Positions 53,030 to 61,848 of a stretch of DNA of 64,000 nucleotides are shown in pieces. The stretch covers positions 4,936,412 through 5,000,411 of the forward strand of contig NZ_CP132335.1 in the NCBI RefSeq assembly GCF_030758295.1. Direction: 5' to 3'. The translations under genes were made by a program, and so were the position numbers. The notes under the pieces were generated by a model, which was given only the letters and a program-made list of their open reading frames with translations, was not told the DNA's origin and ran no database searches. The DNA comes from Pararhizobium sp. IMCC21322. GTDB taxonomy: Bacteria > Pseudomonadota > Alphaproteobacteria > Rhizobiales > GCA-2746425. Within the stretch, counting starts at the first letter, position 1. Each line of letters begins with the position of its first letter.

Positions 53030-53778
53030 TTGGCGGTAAAGCCTCCATCCACGAACAAAATCTGGCCTGTCACATAAGCGCTTGCATCAGAGCTAAGGAA
53101 CAGGGTTGGCCCAACCAGATCGGCCATTGTTCCATTGCGGCCTATGCAGGTCTGCGCCGCATTGCGCGCTGCCAGTTCCGGGTTATCAAACACCGGCCCC
53201 GTCAGCTCTGTCGGGAAGAAACCCGGTGCCAGCGCATTGGTGGTTATGCCGCAGGACGACCAGGCCTCGGCCATTGCACGGGTCATCTGGCCAACGCCGC
53301 CCTTGGAGGCTCCATAGGCAATGCCGCCTGGAAAGGCCCGTTCAGTTTGCAGCGATGCAAAGTTGATAATGCGGCCCCAGCCCTTTGCCCGCATGGCAGG
53401 CACCAAAGCCTTTGCCAGAAAAAACGGTGTCGACAGATTGAGATCAAGCGTTTTTTGCCAGCCATCCAGTGTGACATCATCTGCAGGCTGTCTTGTATTG
53501 ATACCGGCAGCATTGATCAGAATATCGGGCGCACCAAAGGGTTGACTGGCTTGTTCTGCCACATCCGCCATGCGCGCCGGATCAGACAGATCGCAAGGCA
53601 CAATGGCGGTATTTCCGGATGTTTCCGACTGCCAGTCTCGCAGCGCGTCTTCGCGCCGGGCGAGCCCGACCACATTGGCACCCGCATCACTCAACGCACT
53701 CGCCAGCGCCCTGCCGATACCGGAGCTGGCCCCGGTCACGCAGGCAATCTTACCTTCAACATTGAAAATATCAGGCAT
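53026..53778 (-). CDS. hpsO: SDR dehydrogenase, HpsO-like
   Basis: A 250-residue classical short-chain dehydrogenase: TGASSGIGRALA (about residues 15-26), NAAGI (about 91-95), catalytic Ser in FASLQTERAF and YGASKGG with the catalytic Tyr and Lys, and a C-terminal ILFVDGGF. HpsO in Ruegeria oxidises (R)-dihydroxypropanesulfonate at C2, which with HpsP racemises the substrate for HpsN. It starts four bases after hpsN. Confidence 0.83.
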   Translation of the reverse strand: MPDIFNVEGKIACVTGASSGIGRALASALSDAGANVVGLARREDALRDWQSETSGNTAIVPCDLSDPARMADVAEQASQPFGAPDILINAAGINTRQPADDVTLDGWQKTLDLNLSTPFFLAKALVPAMRAKGWGRIINFASLQTERAFPGGIAYGASKGGVGQMTRAMAEAWSSCGITTNALAPGFFPTELTGPVFDNPELAARNAAQTCIGRNGTMADLVGPTLFLSSDASAYVTGQILFVDGGFTAK

Positions 53779-53782
53779 ATGG

Positions 53783-55087
53783 TCAGCCTGCCGTCAGGTC
53801 GAATTTCTCACCGGGAAAATACTTCTCCAGACGAATATCAGCCGTACGCGCGTGACCTTCCATACCTTCCAGCCGTGAAATCCGGGCCGTGGATTCTGCA
53901 ACAGCCTTGGAGCCCTCACGCGTTACTTTCTGCCATGTCACCAGCTTCATATATTTATGAACCGAGAGACCGCCTGTATAGCGTGCAGCACCGGAAGTTG
54001 GCAGAACATGGTTTGGCCCTGCGGCCTTATCGCCAAAGGCAACCGTGGTCTCTTCGCCCAAGAAAAGCGAACCGTAACATTGCAGTCGACCCAGGAACCA
54101 ATCTGTGTCTGCCGTCTGCACGTGAAGGTGTTCTGGTGCAATTGAATCAGCAACCTGAGCCAGGCCCTCACGGTCCGGCACGACCATGACTTCTGCCATG
54201 TCACGCCAGGCCGCAGCTGCATTCTGGGCGTTCAAATCAGGTAGCTCACTTATGTATTTCGGCACCAATTCCATGACTTTTTCAGCCAGCGCCCTGTGTG
54301 TCGTCGCCAGCCAAACCGGTGAATTGTAGCCATGCTCCGCCTGCCCGACCAGATCCCACGCCACGATATGCGGATCAGCGGTTTCATCCGCCAGGATCAA
54401 GCTGTCTGTTGGGCCGGCAAACATATCAATCCCGACCCGGCCAAACAGAATCCGCTTGGCTTCGGCAACAAACTGATTGCCCGGTCCGACCAGAATATCC
54501 GCCTTTGGCAGACCAAACAGCCCAAACGCCATGGCAGCAATTCCCTGAACGCCGCCAAGCGCCAGAATGCTGTCAGCACCGCACAGATCCGCAGTGTAAA
54601 TAATCGCAGGGGCAATGCCTTTCTCCGGCCGTGGCGGTGAGCAGGCAGTGATGTGCCCGCAACCGGCAACCTTGGCCGTTGTCACAGTCATCAGCGCCGA
54701 AGCTATGTGGCTGTAGCGACCACCCGGTGCGTAGCACCCGGCTGCCTGACACGGAATGGCCTTTTGTCCGGCAATCAGGCCGGGGCGCAATTCAACTTGT
54801 GTGTCCTTGATCGTCTCTTTCTGAGCTTCGGCAAAAATCCGCACATTATCCCACGCGAACCGGATGTCATCTTTCAGCTGCTGCGAGACCTTCGCCGAAG
54901 CTGCATCAATTTCATCACGGGTCAGCACGACATTGCCGTCATACTTGTCGAACTTGGCAGCATATCGCCGTGCCGCCTCATCGCCGCCAGCCTCAATATC
55001 ATCGAGAATAGCTTTCACTGTGGCGTTCACATCGCCAGCATCGTCTGTGGATTTCCGGTCGGCTCTCTTTAGATAATCAATTGTCAT
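53783..55087 (-). CDS. hpsN: Sulfopropanediol 3-dehydrogenase (HisD-like), HpsN
   Basis: A 434-residue protein of the histidinol dehydrogenase family: QAAGCYAPGGRYSHIASALM, GPGNQFVAEAKR, EHGYNSP and GPNHVLPTSGAARYTGGLSV contain the NAD- and zinc-binding motifs of HisD. In a TRAP-SDR-ADH cluster it is best read as HpsN, which oxidises (R)-2,3-dihydroxypropane-1-sulfonate to (R)-sulfolactate in two NAD-dependent steps. The ATG at 55087 is used; a GTG at 55099 overlaps the hpsM end. The enzymes that would desulfonate sulfolactate are not in this window. Confidence 0.87.
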   Translation of the reverse strand: MTIDYLKRADRKSTDDAGDVNATVKAILDDIEAGGDEAARRYAAKFDKYDGNVVLTRDEIDAASAKVSQQLKDDIRFAWDNVRIFAEAQKETIKDTQVELRPGLIAGQKAIPCQAAGCYAPGGRYSHIASALMTVTTAKVAGCGHITACSPPRPEKGIAPAIIYTADLCGADSILALGGVQGIAAMAFGLFGLPKADILVGPGNQFVAEAKRILFGRVGIDMFAGPTDSLILADETADPHIVAWDLVGQAEHGYNSPVWLATTHRALAEKVMELVPKYISELPDLNAQNAAAAWRDMAEVMVVPDREGLAQVADSIAPEHLHVQTADTDWFLGRLQCYGSLFLGEETTVAFGDKAAGPNHVLPTSGAARYTGGLSVHKYMKLVTWQKVTREGSKAVAESTARISRLEGMEGHARTADIRLEKYFPGEKFDLTAG

Positions 55088-55095
55088 ATTGGGTC

Positions 55096-56427
55096 TCACT
55101 TATAAATATCGGGCAGCATCATAGTGGACACGGCAGGAACATATGCGATCAGTAGCACCACCAGGAGCATGAAGAATACGAAGGGAATTGCACGTGCTGC
55201 AATCTTCAAAATCGACTCCCCTGTAAGTCCAGATACTACAAACAGGTTTAGCCCCAATGGCGGTGTAATGAAACCAACACCCAGTGCCGTGATCATCATA
55301 ATGCAGAACTGAATTTCGTTCATGCCAATCTGATCAGCCAAAGGCTTCAGGATGGGGGCCAAAATCACGATGTTCGGCGTTGTCTCCATAACACAGCCGG
55401 CAGCAATCAGAATGCCGATCATCAGCAGGATCAATACATAGGGGTTTTCGGTGATTGATGTCACTGCAAACACAAATCCCTGCGGGACACCCAGTGCCGC
55501 CATAGCCTGCGCCAATGGCAGGGACATGGCCACAATTGGCAGGATAATTCCATTCACCTTGGCTGAACTCACCATCATCTTGGGAAAGTCAGACAGTTTC
55601 AAAGTGCCCAGGATAAAGCCGAGAATAATGGTGACCATCACCGCGGTTGCGCCAGCCTCAGTGGGCGTCAAACGCCCGGAGAAAATCCCCCAGAAAATTA
55701 CGCCGGGGACAAGAAAGGCATACCAGCCGCGCGCCAGCGCGCTTCCGACATTGGTCAACCATTCGTTGAACGTGATCATGCCGCCGCCTTCGTAAGCGTA
55801 TTTCCGATTGACCACGATGTTTGTGATCAAAATGGAGAGCAGGATGAGGATGCCGGGAATGAGAGCCGCCTGGAACAAGGTAGAGGCAGAAATACCCAGC
55901 ACCAGACCGATAACAATATAGGCAATGGAGGGTGGGATTAAAATTCCGGTACAGGCCCCGGCGGCAACAAGTGCGCAGGCATAGGGACGTGGATAACCGG
56001 ACTCCACCAGTCGCGCAATCGTCATACGCCCGACCGCTGCAGCACCGGCTGCATCCGATCCGGAAATGGCGGAGAACATGCCGCAGACCAGCACCGTCGC
56101 CGATCCAAAGCCGCCACGCGCCCAACACGTCAGAGCTTCCGCAACATCCAGAAACTTTCGACTGAGTTTGGTGCGTACGAGCACATCACCCGTGAGAATA
56201 AAAAGCGGTACCGCTGTCAGTGCAAAATGGTCAATACCGTCAAACAGGCTTTCGCCCAGAAGTGACAAGGGCAGGACTTCCGAGAAGACCAGCATGGTCA
56301 CGGCACCCGCACCAATGGAAGCCCAGACAGGCACGCCAAGCGCGATCAAAGCTACAAAGATAAGGATCGGACCATAAAAGTCCCAGCCAATGACAGTTGC
56401 TTCCTGTTGAATTTGGTTCCAGAGCAT
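55096..56427 (-). CDS. hpsM: TRAP transporter large permease (DctM-like)
   Basis: A 443-residue DctM-family membrane protein with about twelve hydrophobic segments. GMFSAISGSDAAGAAAVGRM, ACTGILIPPSIAYIVIGL and CVMETTPNIVILAPILKPLADQIGM are the family signatures. It is the ion-coupled translocation subunit, working with the DctQ and DctP subunits encoded just before it. Confidence 0.9.
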   Translation of the reverse strand: MLWNQIQQEATVIGWDFYGPILIFVALIALGVPVWASIGAGAVTMLVFSEVLPLSLLGESLFDGIDHFALTAVPLFILTGDVLVRTKLSRKFLDVAEALTCWARGGFGSATVLVCGMFSAISGSDAAGAAAVGRMTIARLVESGYPRPYACALVAAGACTGILIPPSIAYIVIGLVLGISASTLFQAALIPGILILLSILITNIVVNRKYAYEGGGMITFNEWLTNVGSALARGWYAFLVPGVIFWGIFSGRLTPTEAGATAVMVTIILGFILGTLKLSDFPKMMVSSAKVNGIILPIVAMSLPLAQAMAALGVPQGFVFAVTSITENPYVLILLMIGILIAAGCVMETTPNIVILAPILKPLADQIGMNEIQFCIMMITALGVGFITPPLGLNLFVVSGLTGESILKIAARAIPFVFFMLLVVLLIAYVPAVSTMMLPDIYK

Positions 56428-56438
56428 AATTTTTTCTC

Positions 56439-56945
56439 CTAATCGAACAGGCGTTCGCCCTCATAAACGGGACGTCCTGACCGCAGGTCAGCAACATCTC
56501 GAATGAGGGATTGAACAAGGCGCAACATCATGAGGCCGAAGCCCAGTGGTACAGCCATCAGGAACCAGACCATGGACACCCGAAGGCCATGGCTGACGGA
56601 GCCGAATTTCCAGGAGACCGCGACAGTTTCAAACGACCAGTAGAAAGCCAGAATTGCGATAGCCAGCATCACCAGATCGCCAAAAATGTAGAGCAGGCTC
56701 TTCATGCGTGGAGACACGTAATTGAAAATCACATCGATACGGATATGACCCCGGTCACGCACGGCAGCCGAAGCTCCGATCCAGGCGAGATAAATGAAGG
56801 AATAGCGAACGATTTCCTCACCCCAGATCGACGAGTAGGAAAACACTTCCCGGCGTATGACCTCCACGGCCATCGTCACTACAAGCAATGTGTAGAATAC
56901 GAGCAGAGCCCATCGCTCTGCATTTTTGTCCAAAGCTTTCAGCAT
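56439..56945 (-). CDS. hpsL: TRAP transporter small permease (DctQ-like)
   Basis: A 168-residue protein with four membrane segments. SYSSIWGEEIVRYSFIYLAWIGASAAVRDRGHIRIDV is the DctQ consensus region (the WxEE motif and the G-HI-D loop). GGAGGATGAC precedes the ATG at 56945. It starts after a terminator-like hairpin, so it is probably made at lower levels than the binding protein. Confidence 0.88.
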   Translation of the reverse strand: MLKALDKNAERWALLVFYTLLVVTMAVEVIRREVFSYSSIWGEEIVRYSFIYLAWIGASAAVRDRGHIRIDVIFNYVSPRMKSLLYIFGDLVMLAIAILAFYWSFETVAVSWKFGSVSHGLRVSMVWFLMAVPLGFGLMMLRLVQSLIRDVADLRSGRPVYEGERLFD

Positions 56946-57001
56946 GTCATCCTCCCCCTGGGCATTCACCCAGCACAGCAAACCGTCAGTACAAATTTAA
57001 A

Positions 57002-57026
57002 GGGCGGAGCAATAATTGCCCCGCCC
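57002..57026 (-). terminator. Intercistronic attenuator between hpsK and hpsL
   Basis: A 12-bp stem (57002-57013 with 57015-57026, one G-U type mismatch) has on the minus strand the downstream run TTTAAATTT. Position between the binding-protein and permease genes suggests partial termination, giving excess binding protein. Confidence 0.6.
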
Positions 57027-57044
57027 GGTTTTTCATCGTCCCGA

Positions 57045-58199
57045 CTAGGCGTCGTGGACGTAGTTTCTTCCTTGGGTTCCAGCCGCTTCGACCATACTGT
57101 CGAAGGCACCCATTGAACCGGCCAGTTCGGTTTTGAAGCCGTCCCATTCGCTGCGCTGATAGCCACCGGCAGCTTCCCATTGCGCCAACTCATCAGACGT
57201 TGGAGAATAGAATTCCACGCCGGATTTTCTGAGTTCCGCCATGGCGAAGTTGCGTGCTGCAGGCACTTTGGCAAGGTTCTGCTGAGATGTGATTTCAGAG
57301 GCAAATTCAATGCCTTCCTGAACATCTGCAGGCAATGCATTGAACCATTCAGCATTACAGGAATAGACCTGACTGTCAGGTACGGCACGTGTAAAGGTCA
57401 CGTGGCTCAAAATGTCCTTGAAGCCGAAGACATACAGCGCACCAACCGATGGATCGAGTGCATCTGCCACACCCTGCTTGATCGCAGACGGTGTTTCACC
57501 CCAGGCAACCGGCGTTGGATTTGCGCCAACCATGCGGTAATATTGCTGAAGCATTTTGGAGCCAGGCACGCGGAACTTCACACCTTCAAGATCTGATGGT
57601 GTTTTGACGGGGCCTTTGCCGCCTTTGCGTACAGCCACAACCCGTGGATCAATCACCACATAGTAAAGTGGCTTAAAGCCTTTGGCTTCGACCAGTGGAT
57701 TCACAGTGGTCTTCCAGTGATCGGAGTTCACCAGATTTACAAAGCGCTGATTTGAGCCACACAAATAAGGCATGTTGATCAAATCAACCACTGGCGCGAA
57801 TGGTACAAAGTTGGACAGGGAATGCTGAGCCGCTTGAATGGTACCGCCCTGTACTTTTTGCACCAAGGCACCGCCGGCACCAAGCTGACCACCTGGGGCC
57901 AGTTTGACGTAGACTTTTCCGTTGGTGGCGTTCTGGATGTTTTCCTTGAAATCAAGCTGCATGATCGGATAGCTGCGATCAGCAGTCATCACGTAAGCAG
58001 TCGCGATTGTCATAACGTGGTCTGCAGCGCGCTCGCGATCAGACTCTTCTTTTGCGGTCTGCGCAATAGCTTCAGAGGACCACATGGTCCCTGCAGCACC
58101 AACAACCGCCGCAACTGTGAAACTGCCAACAGCGGCCAGTTTCATGAAGTTACGTCGCTCAAGCGACTCAATCTCGTTGAGTGGTTTTCTCAATTTCAT
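57045..58199 (-). CDS. hpsK: TRAP transporter substrate-binding protein (DctP-like)
   Basis: A 384-residue binding protein. ERRNFMKLAAVGSFTVAAVVGAAG is a twin-arginine-type signal, so it may leave the cytoplasm folded. The DctP fold follows: PGGQLGAGGALVQKVQGGTIQAAQ, the conserved VKFRVPGSKMLQQYYRMVGANPTPVAW with the carboxylate/sulfonate-binding Arg, and ADALDPSVGALYVFGF. First gene of the large hps transporter set; likely ligand dihydroxypropanesulfonate. Confidence 0.87.
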   Translation of the reverse strand: MKLRKPLNEIESLERRNFMKLAAVGSFTVAAVVGAAGTMWSSEAIAQTAKEESDRERAADHVMTIATAYVMTADRSYPIMQLDFKENIQNATNGKVYVKLAPGGQLGAGGALVQKVQGGTIQAAQHSLSNFVPFAPVVDLINMPYLCGSNQRFVNLVNSDHWKTTVNPLVEAKGFKPLYYVVIDPRVVAVRKGGKGPVKTPSDLEGVKFRVPGSKMLQQYYRMVGANPTPVAWGETPSAIKQGVADALDPSVGALYVFGFKDILSHVTFTRAVPDSQVYSCNAEWFNALPADVQEGIEFASEITSQQNLAKVPAARNFAMAELRKSGVEFYSPTSDELAQWEAAGGYQRSEWDGFKTELAGSMGAFDSMVEAAGTQGRNYVHDA

Positions 58200-58213
58200 A
58201 CTAATCCTCCCGG

Positions 58214-58432
58214 TTAATTTTTTTCGCCGTCAACGTTTTCGACAGCGTTGGCCTGTGCTTCGCATTGCAAAATGCCAAGCACAAACAGACATACGGATGC
58301 GAGTAGAAGCAGCATCTGTGGGACATCCCCCAGAAACTCGCCGCGACCCGCAGCTCCAAACCCTACATTTGTAAAAAAGATCACAAACAGAACGAGCGAC
58401 GAGATAAGCATTTGCTTGGCAAAATTTTTCAT
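58214..58432 (-). CDS. Small two-helix membrane protein leading the hps operon
   Basis: A 72-residue protein with two hydrophobic segments (about residues 7-25 and 37-56) and no recognised family. The ATG at 58432 is preceded by GGAGGG. It lies between the LacI-operator promoter and hpsK, 14 bases before the latter, so it is expressed with the transporter; a regulatory or assembly role would be inference. Confidence 0.6.
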   Translation of the reverse strand: MKNFAKQMLISSLVLFVIFFTNVGFGAAGRGEFLGDVPQMLLLLASVCLFVLGILQCEAQANAVENVDGEKN

Positions 58433-58478
58433 CGTTTGAACGCCCTCCCAAGCGTGCAATCTTCTGCAGTTCAAAAAG

Positions 58479-58514
58479 TGTAAGCGCTTACATTTAAAAA
58501 TGCAAGCGCTTACA
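58479..58514. promoter_or_regulatory. Twin LacI-type operators in the hps/lacI spacer
   Basis: TGTAAGCGCTTACA (58479-58492) is a perfect palindrome with a central CG step, and TGCAAGCGCTTACA (58501-58514) is a near copy. Starts are 22 bp apart, two helical turns. Both match the LacI/GalR consensus. They lie about 47 bases upstream of the small hps membrane-protein gene. Confidence 0.88.
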
Positions 58515-58681
58515 TTATTAATGTGGAAATGCTAAAGCTTCAGCTCTGGTCTCAATGAGGAAGAAATGGTGTGTCACATCCTGTTTTCTGGAGAACTGCC
58601 GGGCCTTTGGCGCAGGAATGAACGAGTATCGTCGGCAATCCGCCTTCACTTGTTCGGTAAGCAAGGTTAGAGTCTGATCAT

Positions 58682-59698
58682 ATGAACGCCAGTAATCTGC
58701 CAACGCTTGATGATGTCGCCCGCCTAGCCGGCGTATCGACTGCAACAGTATCCCGTTGCCTGAATTTGCCGGATCAGGTCCGCCACACAACAAAAACGCG
58801 TGTGCAGGCGGCCATCGCAGAACTGGGCTACACGCCGCATTTTGGCGGCATGGCCCTGGCGTCCAACCGCACAAATACGGTGGGCGCCATCATTCCAACC
58901 ATGGAAAATGCGATTTTTGCGCGAGGCCTGCAGGTTCTTCAGGAAGAACTGTCTCTGTCCGGCATCACGTTACTGGTCGCAACATCCCTTTATGACCCCG
59001 AAAAAGAAGCCGAACAGATCAGAGCCTTGTTAGCGCGCGGCGTGGACGGCTTGATACTGATTGGTCATGAACGCCCACAGGAAACCTACCAGTTCCTGAC
59101 AGACAGACGCGTTCCCTTTCTTCTAATGTGGACCTCAATGACCGATTCTCCATACTGCAATGTGGGTTTTGACAATCACCGGGCGGCCTATGATATGGCG
59201 ATGCATGTCATCATGCGCGGCCATCGACAAATCGCCATGATTGGCGGTGAGACCAAAGGCAATGACCGGGCACGCGAACGCATCAAGGGCGTGTCCAATG
59301 CCATGAAACAAAACGGTCTGACATTGCAGCCGCCTTATCTGGTCGAGACTGAATATACAATTGATGAAGGCAGGGCCGCAGCAAAAACGCTTCTTGCGCT
59401 GGACACGCCGCCAACCGCCATCATCTGTGGCAATGATGTACAGGCGGCAGGTGCCCTGAAAGCGGTGCATCAGGCCGGACTGAAAGTTCCTGATGATGTA
59501 TCGGTCGTCGGCTTTGACGATATTGATCTGGCCGAAGCTGTTGAACCAGGCCTGACCACCGTCCACGTGCCGCACCGCCGCATGGGACGGGAAGCGGCGC
59601 GGTTAATCATGCAAATGGCGCGGAACAGAGCACCGGTTGAAAGCATCCGCATTGACACAAGTATTGTAGAACGGTCATCACTGCGTGATATTTCCTGA
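58682..59698 (+). CDS. LacI-family regulator of the hps genes
   Basis: A 338-residue LacI regulator: TLDDVARLAGVSTATVSRCLN (about residues 8-28) is the HTH, then the hinge helix, then a periplasmic-binding-like sensor with VGAIIPTMENAIFARGLQVLQEE, PTAIICGNDVQAAGALKAVHQAG and VSVVGFDDIDLAEAVEPGLTTVHVP. Divergent from the hps operon and next to two LacI-type operators, it is the obvious controller. Ruegeria uses a GntR regulator (HpsR) for these genes, so the control gene differs here. Confidence 0.9.
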   Translation: MNASNLPTLDDVARLAGVSTATVSRCLNLPDQVRHTTKTRVQAAIAELGYTPHFGGMALASNRTNTVGAIIPTMENAIFARGLQVLQEELSLSGITLLVATSLYDPEKEAEQIRALLARGVDGLILIGHERPQETYQFLTDRRVPFLLMWTSMTDSPYCNVGFDNHRAAYDMAMHVIMRGHRQIAMIGGETKGNDRARERIKGVSNAMKQNGLTLQPPYLVETEYTIDEGRAAAKTLLALDTPPTAIICGNDVQAAGALKAVHQAGLKVPDDVSVVGFDDIDLAEAVEPGLTTVHVPHRRMGREAARLIMQMARNRAPVESIRIDTSIVERSSLRDIS

Positions 59699-59781
59699 CG
59701 ATCCAAGTTGGTTTCGGACAACTCTCACCTTATGTAGTTGGTTCTGATGAAACCATTTTATAATCCTGGAGGGGAATTTCC

Positions 59782-60156
59782 ATGAAAACTGCAAAAGACT
59801 ATCTTGAAGCTGCAAACAGTTCCGTCACCCGCGTCAACGCCGAAGAAGGCATCGCAATCCACAAGGCCGGCGACACTGTTTTTGTTGATGTGCGCGATTC
59901 CAGTGACATCGAAAGCAGCGGAACCATAGCGGGTGCCTTGCGCATTTCGCGCGGATTTATTGAATTTGCCGCCGATCCGGAAACGCAATTCCACAATAAG
60001 GCAATGCAGAAAGATGCCAAAATCGCACTTGTCTGTGGCGCAGGCGGCCAGGCGGCCCTTGCAGGCAAAACCCTGCAGGATATGGGTTACACATCCGTTG
60101 TGAATGTGGGCGGCATTGGTGACTGGAAAGATGCTGGCGGCCCAATGGAAAGCTGA
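59782..60156 (+). CDS. Rhodanese-like domain protein
   Basis: A 124-residue single rhodanese domain. DTVFVDVRDSSDIESSG and IAGALRISRGFIEF are the typical strands, and IALVCGAGGQAALAGKTLQDMGY holds the active Cys (about residue 85) in a CGAGGQ loop; the last conserved Arg of the classic CxxGxR loop is Gln, as in some bacterial forms. NVGGIGDW ends the fold. A sulfurtransferase or sulfur carrier role is expected. GGAGG precedes the ATG. Confidence 0.85.
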   Translation: MKTAKDYLEAANSSVTRVNAEEGIAIHKAGDTVFVDVRDSSDIESSGTIAGALRISRGFIEFAADPETQFHNKAMQKDAKIALVCGAGGQAALAGKTLQDMGYTSVVNVGGIGDWKDAGGPMES

Positions 60157-60311
60157 TAACTTTCCTGCTGGTTTGGGTGAAATCTCAGACCAGCGGGATA
60201 CGTAAAAGAAAAGCGGGGCGTTGATTATTTCAACGCACCCGCTTTTGAATGTTCTGATCTATCGGCTGAGTGCCGACGGCGATACGGCTCAAACGGATCA
60301 TTCAAACTGGC

Positions 60312-60725
60312 TTACCATCCGAACTGAAAAGTTGCGCCTGTTTCGCCATTGCCGTTCTGGGCAACATGGCCATCGGTGTTTTCACCAAACTGGAACAAGC
60401 CGTGAGCATTGTTGTTGCCATTCTGCTGAACTGTTCCATTGTGGCCGTTACCTTCCTGATGAACAATGCCCAGATTTCCGCTGCCATTCTGGCCAAGTCC
60501 AGCCGTATTGCCATTTCCGTTCTGGCCGATATGGCCGCCATTCTTGATGCCATTGACAATGCCGAAGATCGTCAGGCCGGCACGCATGGCCTTTTCCTGT
60601 TCCGCATCTTGCGGTGTCAACGATACGGAGATTGAACCACCGGCGATGGATGGTGTTGCTGTCAGAGCAGCGGCGGTTGCAATTGTCAGGGCTGCGAGTG
60701 TGGTTTTCAGTGTTGCGCGGGTCAT
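60312..60725 (-). CDS. Curlin-repeat (CsgA/CsgB-like) secreted protein
   Basis: A 137-residue protein with a signal peptide (to about PSIAG, residue 29) and a C-terminal half rich in Gln, Asn and Gly: GQNGNGNTAGLGQNGSGN, VHQEGNGHNGTVQQNGNNN, HVAQNGNGETGATFQFGW. The spacing of Q-x-G-x-x-N repeats matches curlin amyloid strands, about four units. The start at 60725 follows GAGGAAA. No csgG, csgE or csgF secretion gene is nearby, so export and nucleation depend on other loci. Confidence 0.78.
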   Translation of the reverse strand: MTRATLKTTLAALTIATAAALTATPSIAGGSISVSLTPQDAEQEKAMRAGLTIFGIVNGIKNGGHIGQNGNGNTAGLGQNGSGNLGIVHQEGNGHNGTVQQNGNNNAHGLFQFGENTDGHVAQNGNGETGATFQFGW

Positions 60726-61200
60726 GGGTCTGTTTCCTCTTTGCATCTGGTTTTATCTGTTTCAAAACCGCTTCATTGCGTTTCGATAAAGACAACATGC
60801 CCTGCCGTGCATGAACCATTTTGGAACCCGCCATTCATATTGCGTTCAGTCCGTGCGGGAGGAGAAAATCCGCAGGACGAGCAAGAGCGGCACTGTGGAT
60901 CGGCGAGGAAAGCTTATCTACGATTACACAGAATGGAGGGCACATTCATGACTCAACTGGACGCACAGCCTTGTTACAACTCAACACTGCGCACCTCTTC
61001 GGTACGATGAATATCAACATGGGTGACCTGCCATAAGGGTGCAGACCAGGCCCCGTTTGGAGGCAGAACACCGCACAATCATATCGGCGTTGCCCTGTTT
61101 GACCTTGATCTCGGGTCAGGCGCAGGTAGCATGACACCATCAACGCGGCGCCTTATCCCCTTCATCCCGTCACCCTCTTAACGCCAGACCAGGAATATTT
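60726..61200. other. Divergent spacer, curlin-like / CDGSH genes
   Basis: No gene is convincing in these 475 bases; short open frames here lack family features and ribosome sites. Both promoters of the flanking divergent genes must lie within it. Confidence 0.35.
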
Positions 61201-61848
61201 ATGACATCACACCCCAAAATTAAGCCAATCACCAACGGCCCTCTCATGGTTACAGACCTACCCAATCTGCGCGATGCTGACGGTCTCCCAATGGAGGCTG
61301 GTGACAAGATGGCGCTGTGCCGGTGCGGCTTGTCGGCGAATAAACCATTCTGCGACGGCTCTCACAATGGTGGGGAATTTTCCAGCGCCTCCGATACAGC
61401 AAATATCCGCAACACGCCGGTAACTTATGAAGGCGCTGTTGAAGGCACGGACGTGACGGTACACTACACGCCGGTGCTGTGTTCTCATGCCGCTGAATGC
61501 GTAAAGGCGTCCGAAGCGATCTTTGACCCGACCCGCAAACCATGGGTGAAACCCGAGCAGGGCAAAATGGCCGACCTTCTGGCTGCTGTGTCCAATTGTC
61601 CATCTGGCGCATTACGCCTTGAAGTTCTCAAAACTGACCCGCAGCATATGGTGAATGGCGATGTTGAAGTTGCTGTCGAACGCAACGGCCCATACCGCGT
61701 TAAAAACGTGGCCCTTGATGCCGTGTTCAACGGCTCAGGTGCAAGCCAGACAAAGTTTGTGCTGTGTCGCTGCGGACACTCGAAAAACAAACCGTTTTGT
61801 GACGGATCACACCGCGATGCGGCATGGGATGACGGGTCTGGCACCTAA
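61201..61848 (+). CDS. CDGSH iron-sulfur protein with middle ferredoxin-like domain
   Basis: A 215-residue protein with two CDGSH (mitoNEET-type) [2Fe-2S] motifs: CRCGLSANKPFCDGSH (about residues 40-55) and CRCGHSKNKPFCDGSH (about 187-202). Between them CSHAAECVKA and VSNCPSGALRLE resemble a divergent single-cluster ferredoxin domain (DUF1271/Fer4_19 type). Probable electron-transfer or redox-sensing protein in the cytoplasm; partner unknown. Confidence 0.85.
   Translation: MTSHPKIKPITNGPLMVTDLPNLRDADGLPMEAGDKMALCRCGLSANKPFCDGSHNGGEFSSASDTANIRNTPVTYEGAVEGTDVTVHYTPVLCSHAAECVKASEAIFDPTRKPWVKPEQGKMADLLAAVSNCPSGALRLEVLKTDPQHMVNGDVEVAVERNGPYRVKNVALDAVFNGSGASQTKFVLCRCGHSKNKPFCDGSHRDAAWDDGSGT

Noticed and set aside
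53020-54189. 389-codon plus-strand frame opposite the HpsO/HpsN genes
   Set aside because: Antisense shadow over two well-supported genes, with random-like Arg/His/Gly-rich composition.
61258-61612. Minus-strand frames opposite the CDGSH gene
   Set aside because: Antisense shadows of a gene with two exact CDGSH motifs.
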